This document shows positions 30,346 through 40,943 of a stretch of 64,000 bases of DNA, piece after piece. A model generated the notes under the pieces. It was given only the letters and a program-made list of their open reading frames with translations, did not search any database and was not told where the DNA came from. Every line of letters begins with the position of its first letter. Position 1 is the stretch's first letter. Origin of the DNA: an uncultured Alphaproteobacteria bacterium (GTDB lineage: Bacteria; Pseudomonadota; Alphaproteobacteria; HIMB59; GCA-002718135); assembly GCA_902587565.1 (NCBI GenBank), contig CACILT010000001.1:1-64000 (forward strand), in the 5' to 3' direction. Position numbers and translations under genes: made by a program.

Positions 30346-32151
30346 ATGTCTAACTTAGAAAATAAACTTAAAAAAATTATTGATACATTCAAAAGTGTAA
30401 ATAAAGAAATTGCTTTCAAGGATATTAAAAAATTATCTGAAAAATATAATAAAAATATAAGGGTTCAAAATATTTTGTATCAAATGTCTATGAAAGTTGG
30501 TGACATAAATACATCTATTAATGCTTTAAAAAAAATTTTGTTAATCGATAAAAATAACATTTCATACCTTTCTCAATTATATAAATTACTTTTAGGAAAA
30601 GGTTTGCTTAATCAGGCGTTAGAAAAAATTAATTCCATACTTGAAATAGATAATAAAAATTATGAAGCTTTACGTGACAAATCCTATATTTATTTTTTAA
30701 AGAAGGATTATATTGAAGCAAAGAAATACATTGAGAATATTTCAAACTTAAAAGGTGACGATTACTTTGGTTACAATATTAAAGGCTTAATATATCTTAA
30801 AAATAATTTTTTTGAGGAAGCTAAAAATTTCTTCAATACAGCTTTAAAAATAAATGATCAATTTATAGATAGCTACAATAATTTAGGCGCTTGTTTACTT
30901 GAGTTAGAAAAACTTGATGAAGCAAAAAAAATCTTCGATAGTGCCTATGAGCTTGATAAAAAAAATGTATCGACCCTAATAAATTTAGCTAATGTTCTAA
31001 GCCTTCAAGATAATATTGTTGGGGCAGTTAATCATTATAATGAAGCTTTAAGTTTAGAACCAAATAATCAAGAAATAATTTCAAATTTAGCTATATGCTA
31101 CTGCAGAGATAGTAAAGAAAAAGAGGCAAAAATATTCTACGATAGAGCAATAAAAATTAATCCGTATGATTACAAATTAATGTATGCGTATTGTGCATTA
31201 CAATTAAAAATAAATAATTTTGATGATTCTTGGGAATTGTTTGATTCACGATTATTAATAGAAAACAATAAAGAAAAGTTGAGCAATTTTGATTTGATTA
31301 AAAATAATTTATTTAAAAATTTAACTATTAATCAAGATGACAAATTACTTGTTTTAAGAGAACAAGGAATAGGTGAGGAAGTTTTATTTAGTTCAATATA
31401 TCCTGATATTATAAATAAATTTAAAAATATTAAAATAGAAGCTGATAAAAGATTAGTGCCTATTTTTAATCGATCATTTGATAAAGAAATATTTGTAGAA
31501 GATGGGTATTACTCAAAAAATTATAGTGTATCTGATTTTGATAAAATTATATATGCAGGAAGTTTAATTAAATATTTCAGAAAAAATAAAAGTGATTTTG
31601 ATTATAGTCATTATTTAACTGCAAGAGAAGATATTGTTCATAACTTCAAAGAAAAGCTAAACAATCATAAAGATAAGTTGAAAATAGGTATATCTTGGAA
31701 AAGTGTTGTAAATATTTATGGTAGTTTAAAATCATTATCAATTAAAGATTTTGAACCATTGTTTATGGACAACAGATTAATTATTAATTTACAATATGGA
31801 GATATTGATTCAGATAAAAAATATATATTTGAGCAAAACAAATACTTGGAATTGTTTAGCGATTTAGATTTATTTAATGATATTGAATCATGTATGGGAT
31901 TACTGAAAAATTTAGATTTATTTATTACTGTTAGTAATTCAACAGCACATTTTGCTGGTGCCTTAGGTATACCAACAATAATAATTTGCCCAAAAAAATC
32001 ATCTACTTATTACTATTGGAATACACAAACTGGTTCTTCAATTTGGTATAAAAATATAAAAGTTTTAGGAATCGAAAAATCAATTAATGAAACAATTAAT
32101 TTAATTAATAATATTTTAGAAAAAGGAAATGAATTTAAATTTACAAATTAA
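30346..32151 (+). CDS. TPR-repeat protein with C-terminal GT9/ADP-heptose-transferase-like domain
   Basis: Multiple TPRs (AAKNFFNTALKINDQFIDSYNNLGACLLELEKLDEAKKIFDSA); LREQGIGEEVLFSS, IGISWKS, VSNSTAHFAGALGIPTIII. Confidence 0.82.
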   Translation: MSNLENKLKKIIDTFKSVNKEIAFKDIKKLSEKYNKNIRVQNILYQMSMKVGDINTSINALKKILLIDKNNISYLSQLYKLLLGKGLLNQALEKINSILEIDNKNYEALRDKSYIYFLKKDYIEAKKYIENISNLKGDDYFGYNIKGLIYLKNNFFEEAKNFFNTALKINDQFIDSYNNLGACLLELEKLDEAKKIFDSAYELDKKNVSTLINLANVLSLQDNIVGAVNHYNEALSLEPNNQEIISNLAICYCRDSKEKEAKIFYDRAIKINPYDYKLMYAYCALQLKINNFDDSWELFDSRLLIENNKEKLSNFDLIKNNLFKNLTINQDDKLLVLREQGIGEEVLFSSIYPDIINKFKNIKIEADKRLVPIFNRSFDKEIFVEDGYYSKNYSVSDFDKIIYAGSLIKYFRKNKSDFDYSHYLTAREDIVHNFKEKLNNHKDKLKIGISWKSVVNIYGSLKSLSIKDFEPLFMDNRLIINLQYGDIDSDKKYIFEQNKYLELFSDLDLFNDIESCMGLLKNLDLFITVSNSTAHFAGALGIPTIIICPKKSSTYYYWNTQTGSSIWYKNIKVLGIEKSINETINLINNILEKGNEFKFTN

Positions 32152-33913
32152 TAATCTTCTTAGAAATTTTGAATCTGGTAACAAACTGGATAGTTACAGA
32201 GAATTGTTAAAAATTTTTAAAAAAAATAAAGATGATAATTTATTACGTTATAATTTGGCAGTAATTCAGCAAAAACTTCATTTAAATGAGGAGGCAAAGA
32301 TTAACTACAATTATTTAATTAAGTTTGAAAAAAATATAAAGGCTATGATTAATCTTTATAATATTTTTTTCTTGGAAGAAAAATACTACGAAGCATTAAA
32401 TATAATAGATAATATATTAAAAATTCAACAAATAGAAAACGTTCACAAAGATAAAGCTTTTGCATGTTTAAAATTAAACAATATTAAAATTTCTCGAGAA
32501 ATATCTGAATATTATCTTAGTAAAAATAGTAAAGATTTAATTGCTCTTAATATTTTAGGTCAGTGTTCCTTTACTGAAGGAGATAATAAAATGGCTATAA
32601 AAATCTTTAATGATATCTTAGAGTTTGATCCTAATAATTTATCTGCACTAAATTCATTAGGTAGAATTTATCATGAGAAACGTGATGCAAAAAATGCGGA
32701 AAAGTTTTTTTTACTAGCATTAGAAAAAGATGGATTGTCTTATCATGTTGTAAATAATATTGCTGGTTTTTATAGAGAAGAAGGAAAAAATGATAAAGCT
32801 GTATTTTATTATAAAAGAGCAATTAATCTAAATCCAAATAATCCATATATTTATAATAATTTATCAAAAACTTATTTTGATTCAGGCATTAATGATGAAG
32901 CAAGAAATAATAGCTTTAAAGCATTAAAAATAAAACCAGATGATGGGGATATACAAAAAACATTATCATTTATTTATTTAAAAGATCATGATTTTGAAAA
33001 AGGTTGGGATTATTTTGAAGGAAGACTAAATTTGGATGAATTTGTTAAAAAAAATAAAAATATTGAAAGGTTAAATAAAAAACTATTTAGAAAAAAAACT
33101 TTAAATAATTCTAAGGATAAATTTTTAATTGTAAGAGAACAAGGTGTTGGCGATGAGATTCTTTATGGTTCAATGTATGGTGATCTTTTAAAAAAAATAG
33201 AAAATGTAACTATAGAATGTGATCCAAGATTATTAAATTTATTTAAAAGATCATTTCCAAAGTATAGTAATAGTTTTGTGCAACTTGGAAGTATTTCTAA
33301 TGAAGATTATAAATTAGAAAAAATTGATTATATTTTATATGCTGGAAGCTTAGGTAGATATTATCGTAAAAGATTAGAAAATTTTATTAATGAACCATTC
33401 CTTAAAGTTGATCATGAAAAATATGCAGAGATACAAAGTAAGTTATCTAAATATGATAATAAATATAATATTGGAATTTCATGGAAAAGTTTTAATAATA
33501 GATATGCATCTGACAAATCATTAGAGTTAGAAGATTTTAGGGATGTATTCAGGTTGCCAAATTGTAATATTTTTAATCTACAATACGGTGATGTCTTAGA
33601 TGAGATTAATAACTTTAATAATAAAAAAGATAAACTTTTGAGAATTGAAGATTTAGATCTTTATAATGATTTCGAAGGTGTTGCTGCATTTTTAAAATCA
33701 TTAGATATGTTTGTAACTATAAGTAATAGCACTGCACATCTTGCAGGTTCACTAGGTGTAAAAACAATATTGATAAAGCCAGATAATTATGCTCTTTTTC
33801 ATTATTGGAATCAAAAAAATAATAAAACACCTTGGTATAAATGTGTTGAATTAATTGAAAGAGAGAACTTTTTAAACGGATCTACAAAGTTAGAAAATTA
33901 TTTGAAACTATGA
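32129..33913 (+). CDS. TPR-repeat protein with C-terminal GT9-like domain (paralogue of upstream gene)
   Basis: LSALNSLGRIYHEKRDAKNAEKFFLLALE, VREQGVGDEILYGSMYGDLL, IGISWKSF, ISNSTAHLAGSLGVKTILI. Confidence 0.82.
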   Translation: MNLNLQINNLLRNFESGNKLDSYRELLKIFKKNKDDNLLRYNLAVIQQKLHLNEEAKINYNYLIKFEKNIKAMINLYNIFFLEEKYYEALNIIDNILKIQQIENVHKDKAFACLKLNNIKISREISEYYLSKNSKDLIALNILGQCSFTEGDNKMAIKIFNDILEFDPNNLSALNSLGRIYHEKRDAKNAEKFFLLALEKDGLSYHVVNNIAGFYREEGKNDKAVFYYKRAINLNPNNPYIYNNLSKTYFDSGINDEARNNSFKALKIKPDDGDIQKTLSFIYLKDHDFEKGWDYFEGRLNLDEFVKKNKNIERLNKKLFRKKTLNNSKDKFLIVREQGVGDEILYGSMYGDLLKKIENVTIECDPRLLNLFKRSFPKYSNSFVQLGSISNEDYKLEKIDYILYAGSLGRYYRKRLENFINEPFLKVDHEKYAEIQSKLSKYDNKYNIGISWKSFNNRYASDKSLELEDFRDVFRLPNCNIFNLQYGDVLDEINNFNNKKDKLLRIEDLDLYNDFEGVAAFLKSLDMFVTISNSTAHLAGSLGVKTILIKPDNYALFHYWNQKNNKTPWYKCVELIERENFLNGSTKLENYLKL

Positions 33914-34603
33914 TTTAAATTTTTTTGTTAGATATTCATCTCTTTCCTCAAGCCATTCCTTCGCAAATTCTACATCCTGCCATTCAGAAAACCATGGACC
34001 TCCTCTAGTAAAATGAACAGCGTAAGGTTCGTCTTTATTGTGGCCTGAAGTCCACCCTTCTAACCAATTCCATTTTTCATCTAAAGATCCAATTTCATCA
34101 TCTTTACACCATTTAAATTGATGAAGGTATGCTCCTGTTTCACTATTAACTTTCTCTACCGTTAATTGTTTTGTACTAGGATGAGAGCAATTATATAAAA
34201 TAAAACTAGACCAATTTTTTCTTGGATAAATTGTTTGCTTCTGTCCATCCATTTTATGTTTCTCCTTTGGCGTATAGTCATGCTTAACACAATAAACGGC
34301 TTTATTTTCATCAAGATTTTTAAATAAGTTGGAGATATCAGCTAAAAAAATAAAATCACAGTCACAGAAAACTGCCCAGCCTTCATAATTGGTTAGTTTT
34401 GGAACTAAAAATCTAGAATATGTAAATTGTGTAGATGCTAAAGGATCAATACTTCTTGTATATAAGTTTTGAGCAATAAGCTCATCGAGTTTTAAAGACA
34501 TAACATTTACATCAGAATTGGTACGTTTTAAAAGTGAATACTTACAAACTCTGTAAGCAATATCCTCTTTAGAATCATATCCTATAAAGAAATTTAATTT
34601 CAT
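33908..34603 (-). CDS. Glycosyltransferase-like protein (GT-A-like, sugar-nucleotide DxD type)
   Basis: FFIGYDSKEDIAYRVCKYSL, WAVFCDCDFIFLADIS, SSFILYNCSHPSTKQLT, YAVHFTRGGPWFSEW. Confidence 0.65.
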   Translation of the reverse strand: MKLNFFIGYDSKEDIAYRVCKYSLLKRTNSDVNVMSLKLDELIAQNLYTRSIDPLASTQFTYSRFLVPKLTNYEGWAVFCDCDFIFLADISNLFKNLDENKAVYCVKHDYTPKEKHKMDGQKQTIYPRKNWSSFILYNCSHPSTKQLTVEKVNSETGAYLHQFKWCKDDEIGSLDEKWNWLEGWTSGHNKDEPYAVHFTRGGPWFSEWQDVEFAKEWLEERDEYLTKKFKS

Positions 34604-34604
34604 A

Positions 34605-35906
34605 TTAATTGCTATTTTGTCTTATCATCATTGGAGATGACCAAACAAGAGAATTATAATTACCAGAGTCAGATAAAGAGCTCCATTCCTCTTGTGATTG
34701 ATTTGTAATTCTACATATCCAACTATTTTCCATTTTAGCATTTTCAGCTCTCATTATCCAAGCATCACTTTTTTGCTTATCGTTATTTTCTCCAAGTTCT
34801 ATATCAGACATAAAATAACAGATATCTTTAGAAGGGTTAGAACCAATCATTCCAATAACATTCTCTCTAGCGATATTCCATTTTAAATTTTTTATAGCAA
34901 AATAAATTAAAAGTTTTTTGGATTCTTCTTCACTAGGGTTATTCTTAATTATTTCATTTATGAATTTTATATCATTAAGATCGTTGTCATTGAGTATTTT
35001 TATTATAATAGAGCGAAGTAGAGAACTTGGATTTAAACTCCAATATTTCTTAATTAATTTTTTAAGGCTTCTTTTGTCATTTAAAGCTACAGTAGTTTCC
35101 AAATGAAGTTTTACATATGGAGCAAAGTTTTTTTTCAATTCTATAGCTTTTAAAATATTTTTGAGAGCATCTTTAATATCGCTATCAAATTTTATTTTAG
35201 CTATTTCATAAAAACCTATGGATTTATTTTCATTTAAAACATTTTTACTTATTATTTTATTTGAAAAAGCTTTATCTGATAATAAAATTATTTGATTCCA
35301 GTTTTTTGTTTTTGCTGCAATAAATATTAGTGTGTCATAAAGTTTTTCAATATTAGGATTAATTGAAAACAATTTTTCTCCATATAAGAAAGCATGGTGA
35401 TAATCTTGATTTCTTAAATTTTGTTCCATTAAACCTCTGTATCCAAGTGTTTCAGTCTTTTTTGATTTAATCATATCTTCATAAACATTGTTTAATTCTG
35501 GAAATTTTTTTTCAATCTTTAAAACTTCAGACTTTAGTAACAGAGATAATGATGGGTCATCTTTAAGATAACTAACCATTTTTTTATGTGATTTTAAAGC
35601 TGTCTTATTATCTTTATTTGCAACAGCTATCATTGCATCGACAAAGTGTAAGTAACCTTTTTCAATTTTATTATATTTATTTTTTAAGAAATATTTACCA
35701 AGTGACAGCCTTGATCGGAAAAATAAATAAAAAATCAAATATAATAGAAAAATAAAAGATATAAAAACTACAGCAAATAAATTTGAAGAAAAAGAATATT
35801 TTAAATTTCCTATATCTAAAGATACAACAAATGGATTGGTAAAAATAAAAGTGAGCGCTATGATTAATAGCAAAAACTGCAATACAAAAATTGAAAATCT
35901 ATACAT
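34605..35906 (-). CDS. HemY-like TPR membrane protein
   Basis: N-terminal two-TM region then helical repeats; C-term AWIMRAENAKMENSWICRITNQSQEEWSSL; adjacent to mitofilin-like gene. Confidence 0.75.
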   Translation of the reverse strand: MYRFSIFVLQFLLLIIALTFIFTNPFVVSLDIGNLKYSFSSNLFAVVFISFIFLLYLIFYLFFRSRLSLGKYFLKNKYNKIEKGYLHFVDAMIAVANKDNKTALKSHKKMVSYLKDDPSLSLLLKSEVLKIEKKFPELNNVYEDMIKSKKTETLGYRGLMEQNLRNQDYHHAFLYGEKLFSINPNIEKLYDTLIFIAAKTKNWNQIILLSDKAFSNKIISKNVLNENKSIGFYEIAKIKFDSDIKDALKNILKAIELKKNFAPYVKLHLETTVALNDKRSLKKLIKKYWSLNPSSLLRSIIIKILNDNDLNDIKFINEIIKNNPSEEESKKLLIYFAIKNLKWNIARENVIGMIGSNPSKDICYFMSDIELGENNDKQKSDAWIMRAENAKMENSWICRITNQSQEEWSSLSDSGNYNSLVWSSPMMIRQNSN

Positions 35907-36783
35907 TATTTAATTTTGATATTTCTGTTATAAAATTATTATAGTTGTTCATTTCATTTAAAGATATTTTGAAAAAAACATTATAATTTTCTATCTTACT
36001 TATACTGTCATAAGCTTTAGTTATGTTTCTATTTTTAATGAAAAATTTAGTTTTCTCTAATATTAAAATTTTTTCATCTGAAATAACATTTTCTGAAGAT
36101 GGAGAAAGATTTATGTAGGGTAAAAAAATTTTGTTAAATAAACTATTGTTTTTATTCACAATATTCTTCAGATATAAATTAACTTCATCATTAAATTGAT
36201 CTTCTAAAAATAAATGCCCTTTGTATTTATTTCTTTTTAGAATTGATAATTTTTCCAGAATATGGTTTTTATTATTTCCTATAATTGTTTCAAGATATTT
36301 AAGCTCCCTATCAAAATCCACGTTGTTTTCGTATTTAATTTTTATTAACTCAACTACTTCATTAATAGATTGATTTACTAGTTCAGGATTATTATTAGAC
36401 TGATCTTCAATATTTTTATTTTTTATAAAAGAAATCTCATCATTTAGAGTATTGAAATTTTTATTTAATAATTCTATGCTTTCATTGATTGACGTCAAAT
36501 CAGCTTTTGATTCTTTATTTGAATTTTCTTTAATAAGTTTTTCTATATTTGTTAAAGCTGTTTTTGTTTCTAATATTTCTTTAGATATATTTTTTATGAA
36601 TTCAGAATTTTCATTAATATTTTCTCTAAGTTCATTTTCTAGTTCAATCTGAAGTTTTGATACATCATCTTCATTCTGATAATTTGTATAGAGAAGATAA
36701 ACTAAGAAAAAGACACATAATAAAAGAATAAAGCTTAATGAAAATTTAGAAAAAACATAAAAACTATCAAAAACTTTTTTCAT
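35899..36783 (-). CDS. Mitofilin/Mic60-like (COG4223-type) coiled-coil inner-membrane protein
   Basis: N-terminal TM, long coiled coil, helical C-terminus; lies between tsaD and hemY-like gene. Confidence 0.6.
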   Translation of the reverse strand: MKKVFDSFYVFSKFSLSFILLLCVFFLVYLLYTNYQNEDDVSKLQIELENELRENINENSEFIKNISKEILETKTALTNIEKLIKENSNKESKADLTSINESIELLNKNFNTLNDEISFIKNKNIEDQSNNNPELVNQSINEVVELIKIKYENNVDFDRELKYLETIIGNNKNHILEKLSILKRNKYKGHLFLEDQFNDEVNLYLKNIVNKNNSLFNKIFLPYINLSPSSENVISDEKILILEKTKFFIKNRNITKAYDSISKIENYNVFFKISLNEMNNYNNFITEISKLNNV

Positions 36784-36844
36784 CCCTTATTTTTAGCATT
36801 ATTAGTTTGTTGTTTAACAGTGTAAAATACTATACCAAAAAAAT

Positions 36845-37858
36845 ATGCTTGTATTTGCTGCAGAAACTTCGTGCGACGAAACATCAATATGTCTAATGGA
36901 AAACAGATCTATTATAGAGCATATTACTTTTTCTCAGGAAATTCATAAAATACATGGTGGTGTTGTTCCGGAGTTAGCTTCAAGATCACATTTGGAAAAA
37001 ATACAAATTATGACTAACGAATTATTTTCTAGAGAAAATATAGATCCAAATAAAATAGATGTATTTTCAGCTACTTGCGGACCAGGGCTTATAGGAAGCT
37101 TATTAGTTGGATCAACTTTTACAAAATCTTTATCAATTTCTTTTCAAAAATCATTCATTCCCATCAATCATCTTGAAGGTCATATCCTTTCCACAAGTTT
37201 TAATAATGATATTAAATTCCCAAGTTTGGTTTTACTTTTAACAGGGGGACATACTCAAGTATACCTTATGAAGGATGAGCGCAACATTGAACTATTAGGG
37301 CAGAGTATTGATGATGCAATTGGAGAAGCTTTTGATAAAACTGCAAAGTTAATAGGGCTATCATATCCTGGTGGTGCTGAGATTGAAAGAGAGGCAGTTA
37401 GAGGAAATGAAAATAGATTTATTTTACCAAAACCATTAGTAAAAGAAAAAAACTTCAACTTTTCATTCTCTGGTATTAAAACACATATAAATATTTTAAC
37501 AAAAAAAAATAAAATTAATAAAAACTTTATTCAAGATTTGTCTGCATCCTTTCAAAAAAATATTACAGAACTAATAATAGAAAAACTTGAAAGAGGATTA
37601 GAAAGACTAAAGCAAGACAAAGTAAATGTTAAATCACTCTCAGTTGTAGGGGGTGTATCTAATAATAACTATATTAAAAAAAAATTAGAAAACTTTTTTA
37701 TTAATAAAGATATTGAGATTTACTATCCATTAAAGGAAATGATGATTGACAATGCCGCTATGATTGCTTGGGCATGTTATAAAAATTATCACATAGGTAA
37801 AGACGATATATATTTTAAACCTCAGCCAAGAATGGATGTTAGAAATAAATTAAATTAA
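36845..37858 (+). CDS. tsaD: tRNA N6-threonylcarbamoyladenosine synthase subunit TsaD
   Basis: AAETSCDETSICLM, HGGVVPELASRSHLE, NHLEGHILS, LTGGHTQVYLM, VVGGVSNNNYIKKKL. Confidence 0.98.
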   Translation: MLVFAAETSCDETSICLMENRSIIEHITFSQEIHKIHGGVVPELASRSHLEKIQIMTNELFSRENIDPNKIDVFSATCGPGLIGSLLVGSTFTKSLSISFQKSFIPINHLEGHILSTSFNNDIKFPSLVLLLTGGHTQVYLMKDERNIELLGQSIDDAIGEAFDKTAKLIGLSYPGGAEIEREAVRGNENRFILPKPLVKEKNFNFSFSGIKTHINILTKKNKINKNFIQDLSASFQKNITELIIEKLERGLERLKQDKVNVKSLSVVGGVSNNNYIKKKLENFFINKDIEIYYPLKEMMIDNAAMIAWACYKNYHIGKDDIYFKPQPRMDVRNKLN

Positions 37859-37941
37859 AGAAAATTTATTCCTCAGATTATGATTTAATAGGAGATTTAT
37901 TTTAATTTTTGTTTTAGATATTTAGTATACAAATACTAATT

Positions 37942-38352
37942 ATGAATATTAATTACTGGCTTTTAAAATCTGAACCTGATGCTTGGTCATGGGATAATCA
38001 AGTTAAAGAAGGTGCATCTATGTGGGATGGAGTGCGAAATTATCAAGCCAGAAATAATTTGAAAGAGATGAAAAAAAATGATTTATGTTTTTTTTATCAC
38101 TCAGTTAAAGAAAGAAGTATTGTTGGTATTGTTAAAGTAGTAAAGGAGTATTATCCAGATCCTACGGATAAAACAGGACGTTTTGTTGTGGTTGATGTTA
38201 AAGCAATAAAAAAACTAAAAAACCCAGTCTCTCTCGATCAAATAAAAGAAAATAGTAGGTTACAAGATATTGCACTTGTTAAACAAAGCAGACTCTCCGT
38301 AATGCCTTTAAAAAAAACTGAATGGGATATAATAATTAAAATGTCAAATTAG
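37942..38352 (+). CDS. EVE domain-containing protein
   Basis: NYWLLKSEPDAWSWDNQV, WDGVRNYQARNNLKEMKKNDLCFFYHSVKERSIVGIVKV. Confidence 0.95.
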   Translation: MNINYWLLKSEPDAWSWDNQVKEGASMWDGVRNYQARNNLKEMKKNDLCFFYHSVKERSIVGIVKVVKEYYPDPTDKTGRFVVVDVKAIKKLKNPVSLDQIKENSRLQDIALVKQSRLSVMPLKKTEWDIIIKMSN

Positions 38353-38407
38353 CTTAAAAAAATAATTACTTGTTGATATTTAAATAAATTAGAATTAGTC
38401 TCTAAAT

Positions 38408-40330
38408 ATGGAAATTAAAAAAGAATGGCTTGAACATGCAAAGGTTAATGAAGAAAAATATTCTTCAATGTATGATCAATCTCTTCTAAAAAATGATGAA
38501 TTTTGGGCAGATCAGGCACAAAGAATTGATTGGATTAAAAAATTTACAAAAATCAAAGATATAAAATATTCTAAAGATGATGTTAGTATTAAATGGTTTG
38601 AGGATGGAAATCTTAATGTTTCTTATAATTGTATAGATAGACATGCTAAAAATAATCCAGATAAAATTGCTATAATTTGGGAGGGAGATGACCCAAATGA
38701 AACAAAAAAAATTACATACAAAGATCTGTTAACAAGTGTATCAAAAGCTGCAAATGTGCTTAAAGAAATCGGAGTAAAAAAAGGTGATCGAGTAACAATA
38801 TATTTAACGATGATACCTGAGTTAGCTTATATCATGTTAGCCTGCGCAAGAATTGGAGCTGTCCACTCAATAATATTTGGAGGCTTTTCTGCAGAGTCGA
38901 TAGCAGGTAGAATAAAAGACTGTAAGTCAGAATATGTAGTGACAGCAGATGAAGGAGTTAGGGGTGGAAAAACTATTCCTTTGAAATTAACTACAGATAA
39001 AGCACTAGAATCATGTCCAGGTGTTAAAAAATGTTTAGTTGTTAAGAGGACAAATAAGGAAATAGAACTAAAAAAAGATAGAGATATATTTTACGATGAT
39101 ATTATAAAAGATGTTGATAGTTATTGTGAACCTGAAATCTTAAACGCTGAAGACCCTTTGTTCATTTTATATACTTCAGGGTCAACAGGTAAGCCTAAAG
39201 GAGTTATGCATACAACGGGTGGTTATATAGTTTATGCTTCAATGACACATGAATACATCTTTAATTACAATGATGGAGATATATACTGGTGTACTGCAGA
39301 CATAGGCTGGATTACTGGTCATAGTTATATAATTTATGGACCACTATCTAATGGTGCAACAACTTTGATGTTTGAAGGCGTACCTAATTATCCAGACTTC
39401 TCAAGGTTTTGGCAAATAGTTGATAAACATAAAGTAAATATATTTTACACAGCACCTACTGCTATCAGAGCATTGATGAGAGAGGGTAATAATTTTGTTA
39501 CAAAAACTGACAGATCATCATTAAAACTTTTGGGAACAGTTGGAGAACCTATAAACCCAGAAGCATGGAAGTGGTACTATGAGGTACCAGGAAATTCAAA
39601 ATGTCCAATTGTAGATACTTGGTGGCAAACTGAAACAGGAGGGATTTTAATATCACCTCAAACCGGTGCTATAAAATTGAAACCAGGTTCTGCTTCAAAG
39701 CCTTTCTTTGGTATAGAACCATGTATTGTTGATAAAGAAGGTAAAGAACTAGAAGGTGAGTGTGAAGGTATGCTGTGTATGAAAAGATCTTGGCCAGGTC
39801 AAATGCGAACAGTTTATGGTGATCATAAAAGATTTATTGATACATATTTTTCACAATTTGATGGAAAATATTTTACAGGTGATGGATGTAAAAGAGATAA
39901 AGATGGATATTATTGGATTACAGGCAGGGTAGATGATGTAATTATTGTATCAGGTCATAACTTAGGTACCGCTGAAATTGAAAGTGCATTTGTATCACAT
40001 AAAGATGTTTCTGAGGCAGCTGTAGTCGGGTATCCTCACGAGATAAAAGGTAGTGGTTTATATTGTTATGTATCTTTGAATGTTGGTGTAAATCAATCTG
40101 ATAGTTTAATTGATGACTTACGAAAAACTATTAGAGAAAAAATAGGGCCTATTGCAACACCTGATTTTATTCACATTACAAATGGTTTACCTAAAACAAG
40201 ATCAGGAAAAATAATGAGAAGAATTCTTAGAAAAATAGCTTCGAATGAATTTGATAATTTAGGAGATACTACGACTTTAGCTGACCCGACAGTTGTAAAT
40301 GATTTAATAGAAAATAGACTAAATAAATAA
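38408..40330 (+). CDS. acs: Acetyl-CoA synthetase
   Basis: [32 protein letters not shown]-terminal [18 protein letters not shown]. Confidence 0.97.
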   Translation: MEIKKEWLEHAKVNEEKYSSMYDQSLLKNDEFWADQAQRIDWIKKFTKIKDIKYSKDDVSIKWFEDGNLNVSYNCIDRHAKNNPDKIAIIWEGDDPNETKKITYKDLLTSVSKAANVLKEIGVKKGDRVTIYLTMIPELAYIMLACARIGAVHSIIFGGFSAESIAGRIKDCKSEYVVTADEGVRGGKTIPLKLTTDKALESCPGVKKCLVVKRTNKEIELKKDRDIFYDDIIKDVDSYCEPEILNAEDPLFILYTSGSTGKPKGVMHTTGGYIVYASMTHEYIFNYNDGDIYWCTADIGWITGHSYIIYGPLSNGATTLMFEGVPNYPDFSRFWQIVDKHKVNIFYTAPTAIRALMREGNNFVTKTDRSSLKLLGTVGEPINPEAWKWYYEVPGNSKCPIVDTWWQTETGGILISPQTGAIKLKPGSASKPFFGIEPCIVDKEGKELEGECEGMLCMKRSWPGQMRTVYGDHKRFIDTYFSQFDGKYFTGDGCKRDKDGYYWITGRVDDVIIVSGHNLGTAEIESAFVSHKDVSEAAVVGYPHEIKGSGLYCYVSLNVGVNQSDSLIDDLRKTIREKIGPIATPDFIHITNGLPKTRSGKIMRRILRKIASNEFDNLGDTTTLADPTVVNDLIENRLNK

Positions 40331-40882
40331 TTATCTTGGTTCCCAGTGTTTAAGACATCTAGGCTCATAAATATTAGCAGCACCAACTTGTGTTCTCTCT
40401 CCTCCTAGTGTTTTTCTATAAGTTTTTGTTGCTTCAACTCCACAGACATTGCAAAATCCATAAATTTTAACTATTTTATCAGAAAGGCCTAGTAACATTG
40501 ATGATGTTTCCCAAGGCTTACCTCTTGAATCTTGATCTAAACCAGCACAGACAACATCAATCCCATTGTTTAATATAATGTCAACGTTATGCAAGGTTTC
40601 TTTAGTATCCATAAATTGGATTTCATCAAGGAATACAACATCAACTTCTTTTTTTATAAAATTAAATGTTTTTAAAGCTTTACTCCACTCAGTCATAGCG
40701 TAACAATCGTGGCTTAGATCGTTATGAGTTATAATTTTTTCATTGGAGTATCTATTGTCAATGCTAGGCTTTAAGACAATTATCTTTTTATTTTGATGTT
40801 TTGCCCAAAGAATTCTTTTGAGCAACTCACTTGTTTTTCCAGCAAACATTGCTCCAACAATTGTTTCTAAATTACCTCGCAT
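40331..40882 (-). CDS. tdk: Thymidine kinase (type II)
   Basis: VGAMFAGKTSELLKRI P-loop, VFLDEIQFMD, GLDQDSRGKPW, CNVCG zinc motif. Confidence 0.95.
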   Translation of the reverse strand: MRGNLETIVGAMFAGKTSELLKRILWAKHQNKKIIVLKPSIDNRYSNEKIITHNDLSHDCYAMTEWSKALKTFNFIKKEVDVVFLDEIQFMDTKETLHNVDIILNNGIDVVCAGLDQDSRGKPWETSSMLLGLSDKIVKIYGFCNVCGVEATKTYRKTLGGERTQVGAANIYEPRCLKHWEPR

Positions 40883-40943
40883 AATTTAATATAATTTATT
40901 TTATATAATAATTATATATTTTAATTAAAATTAAAAAATATTT

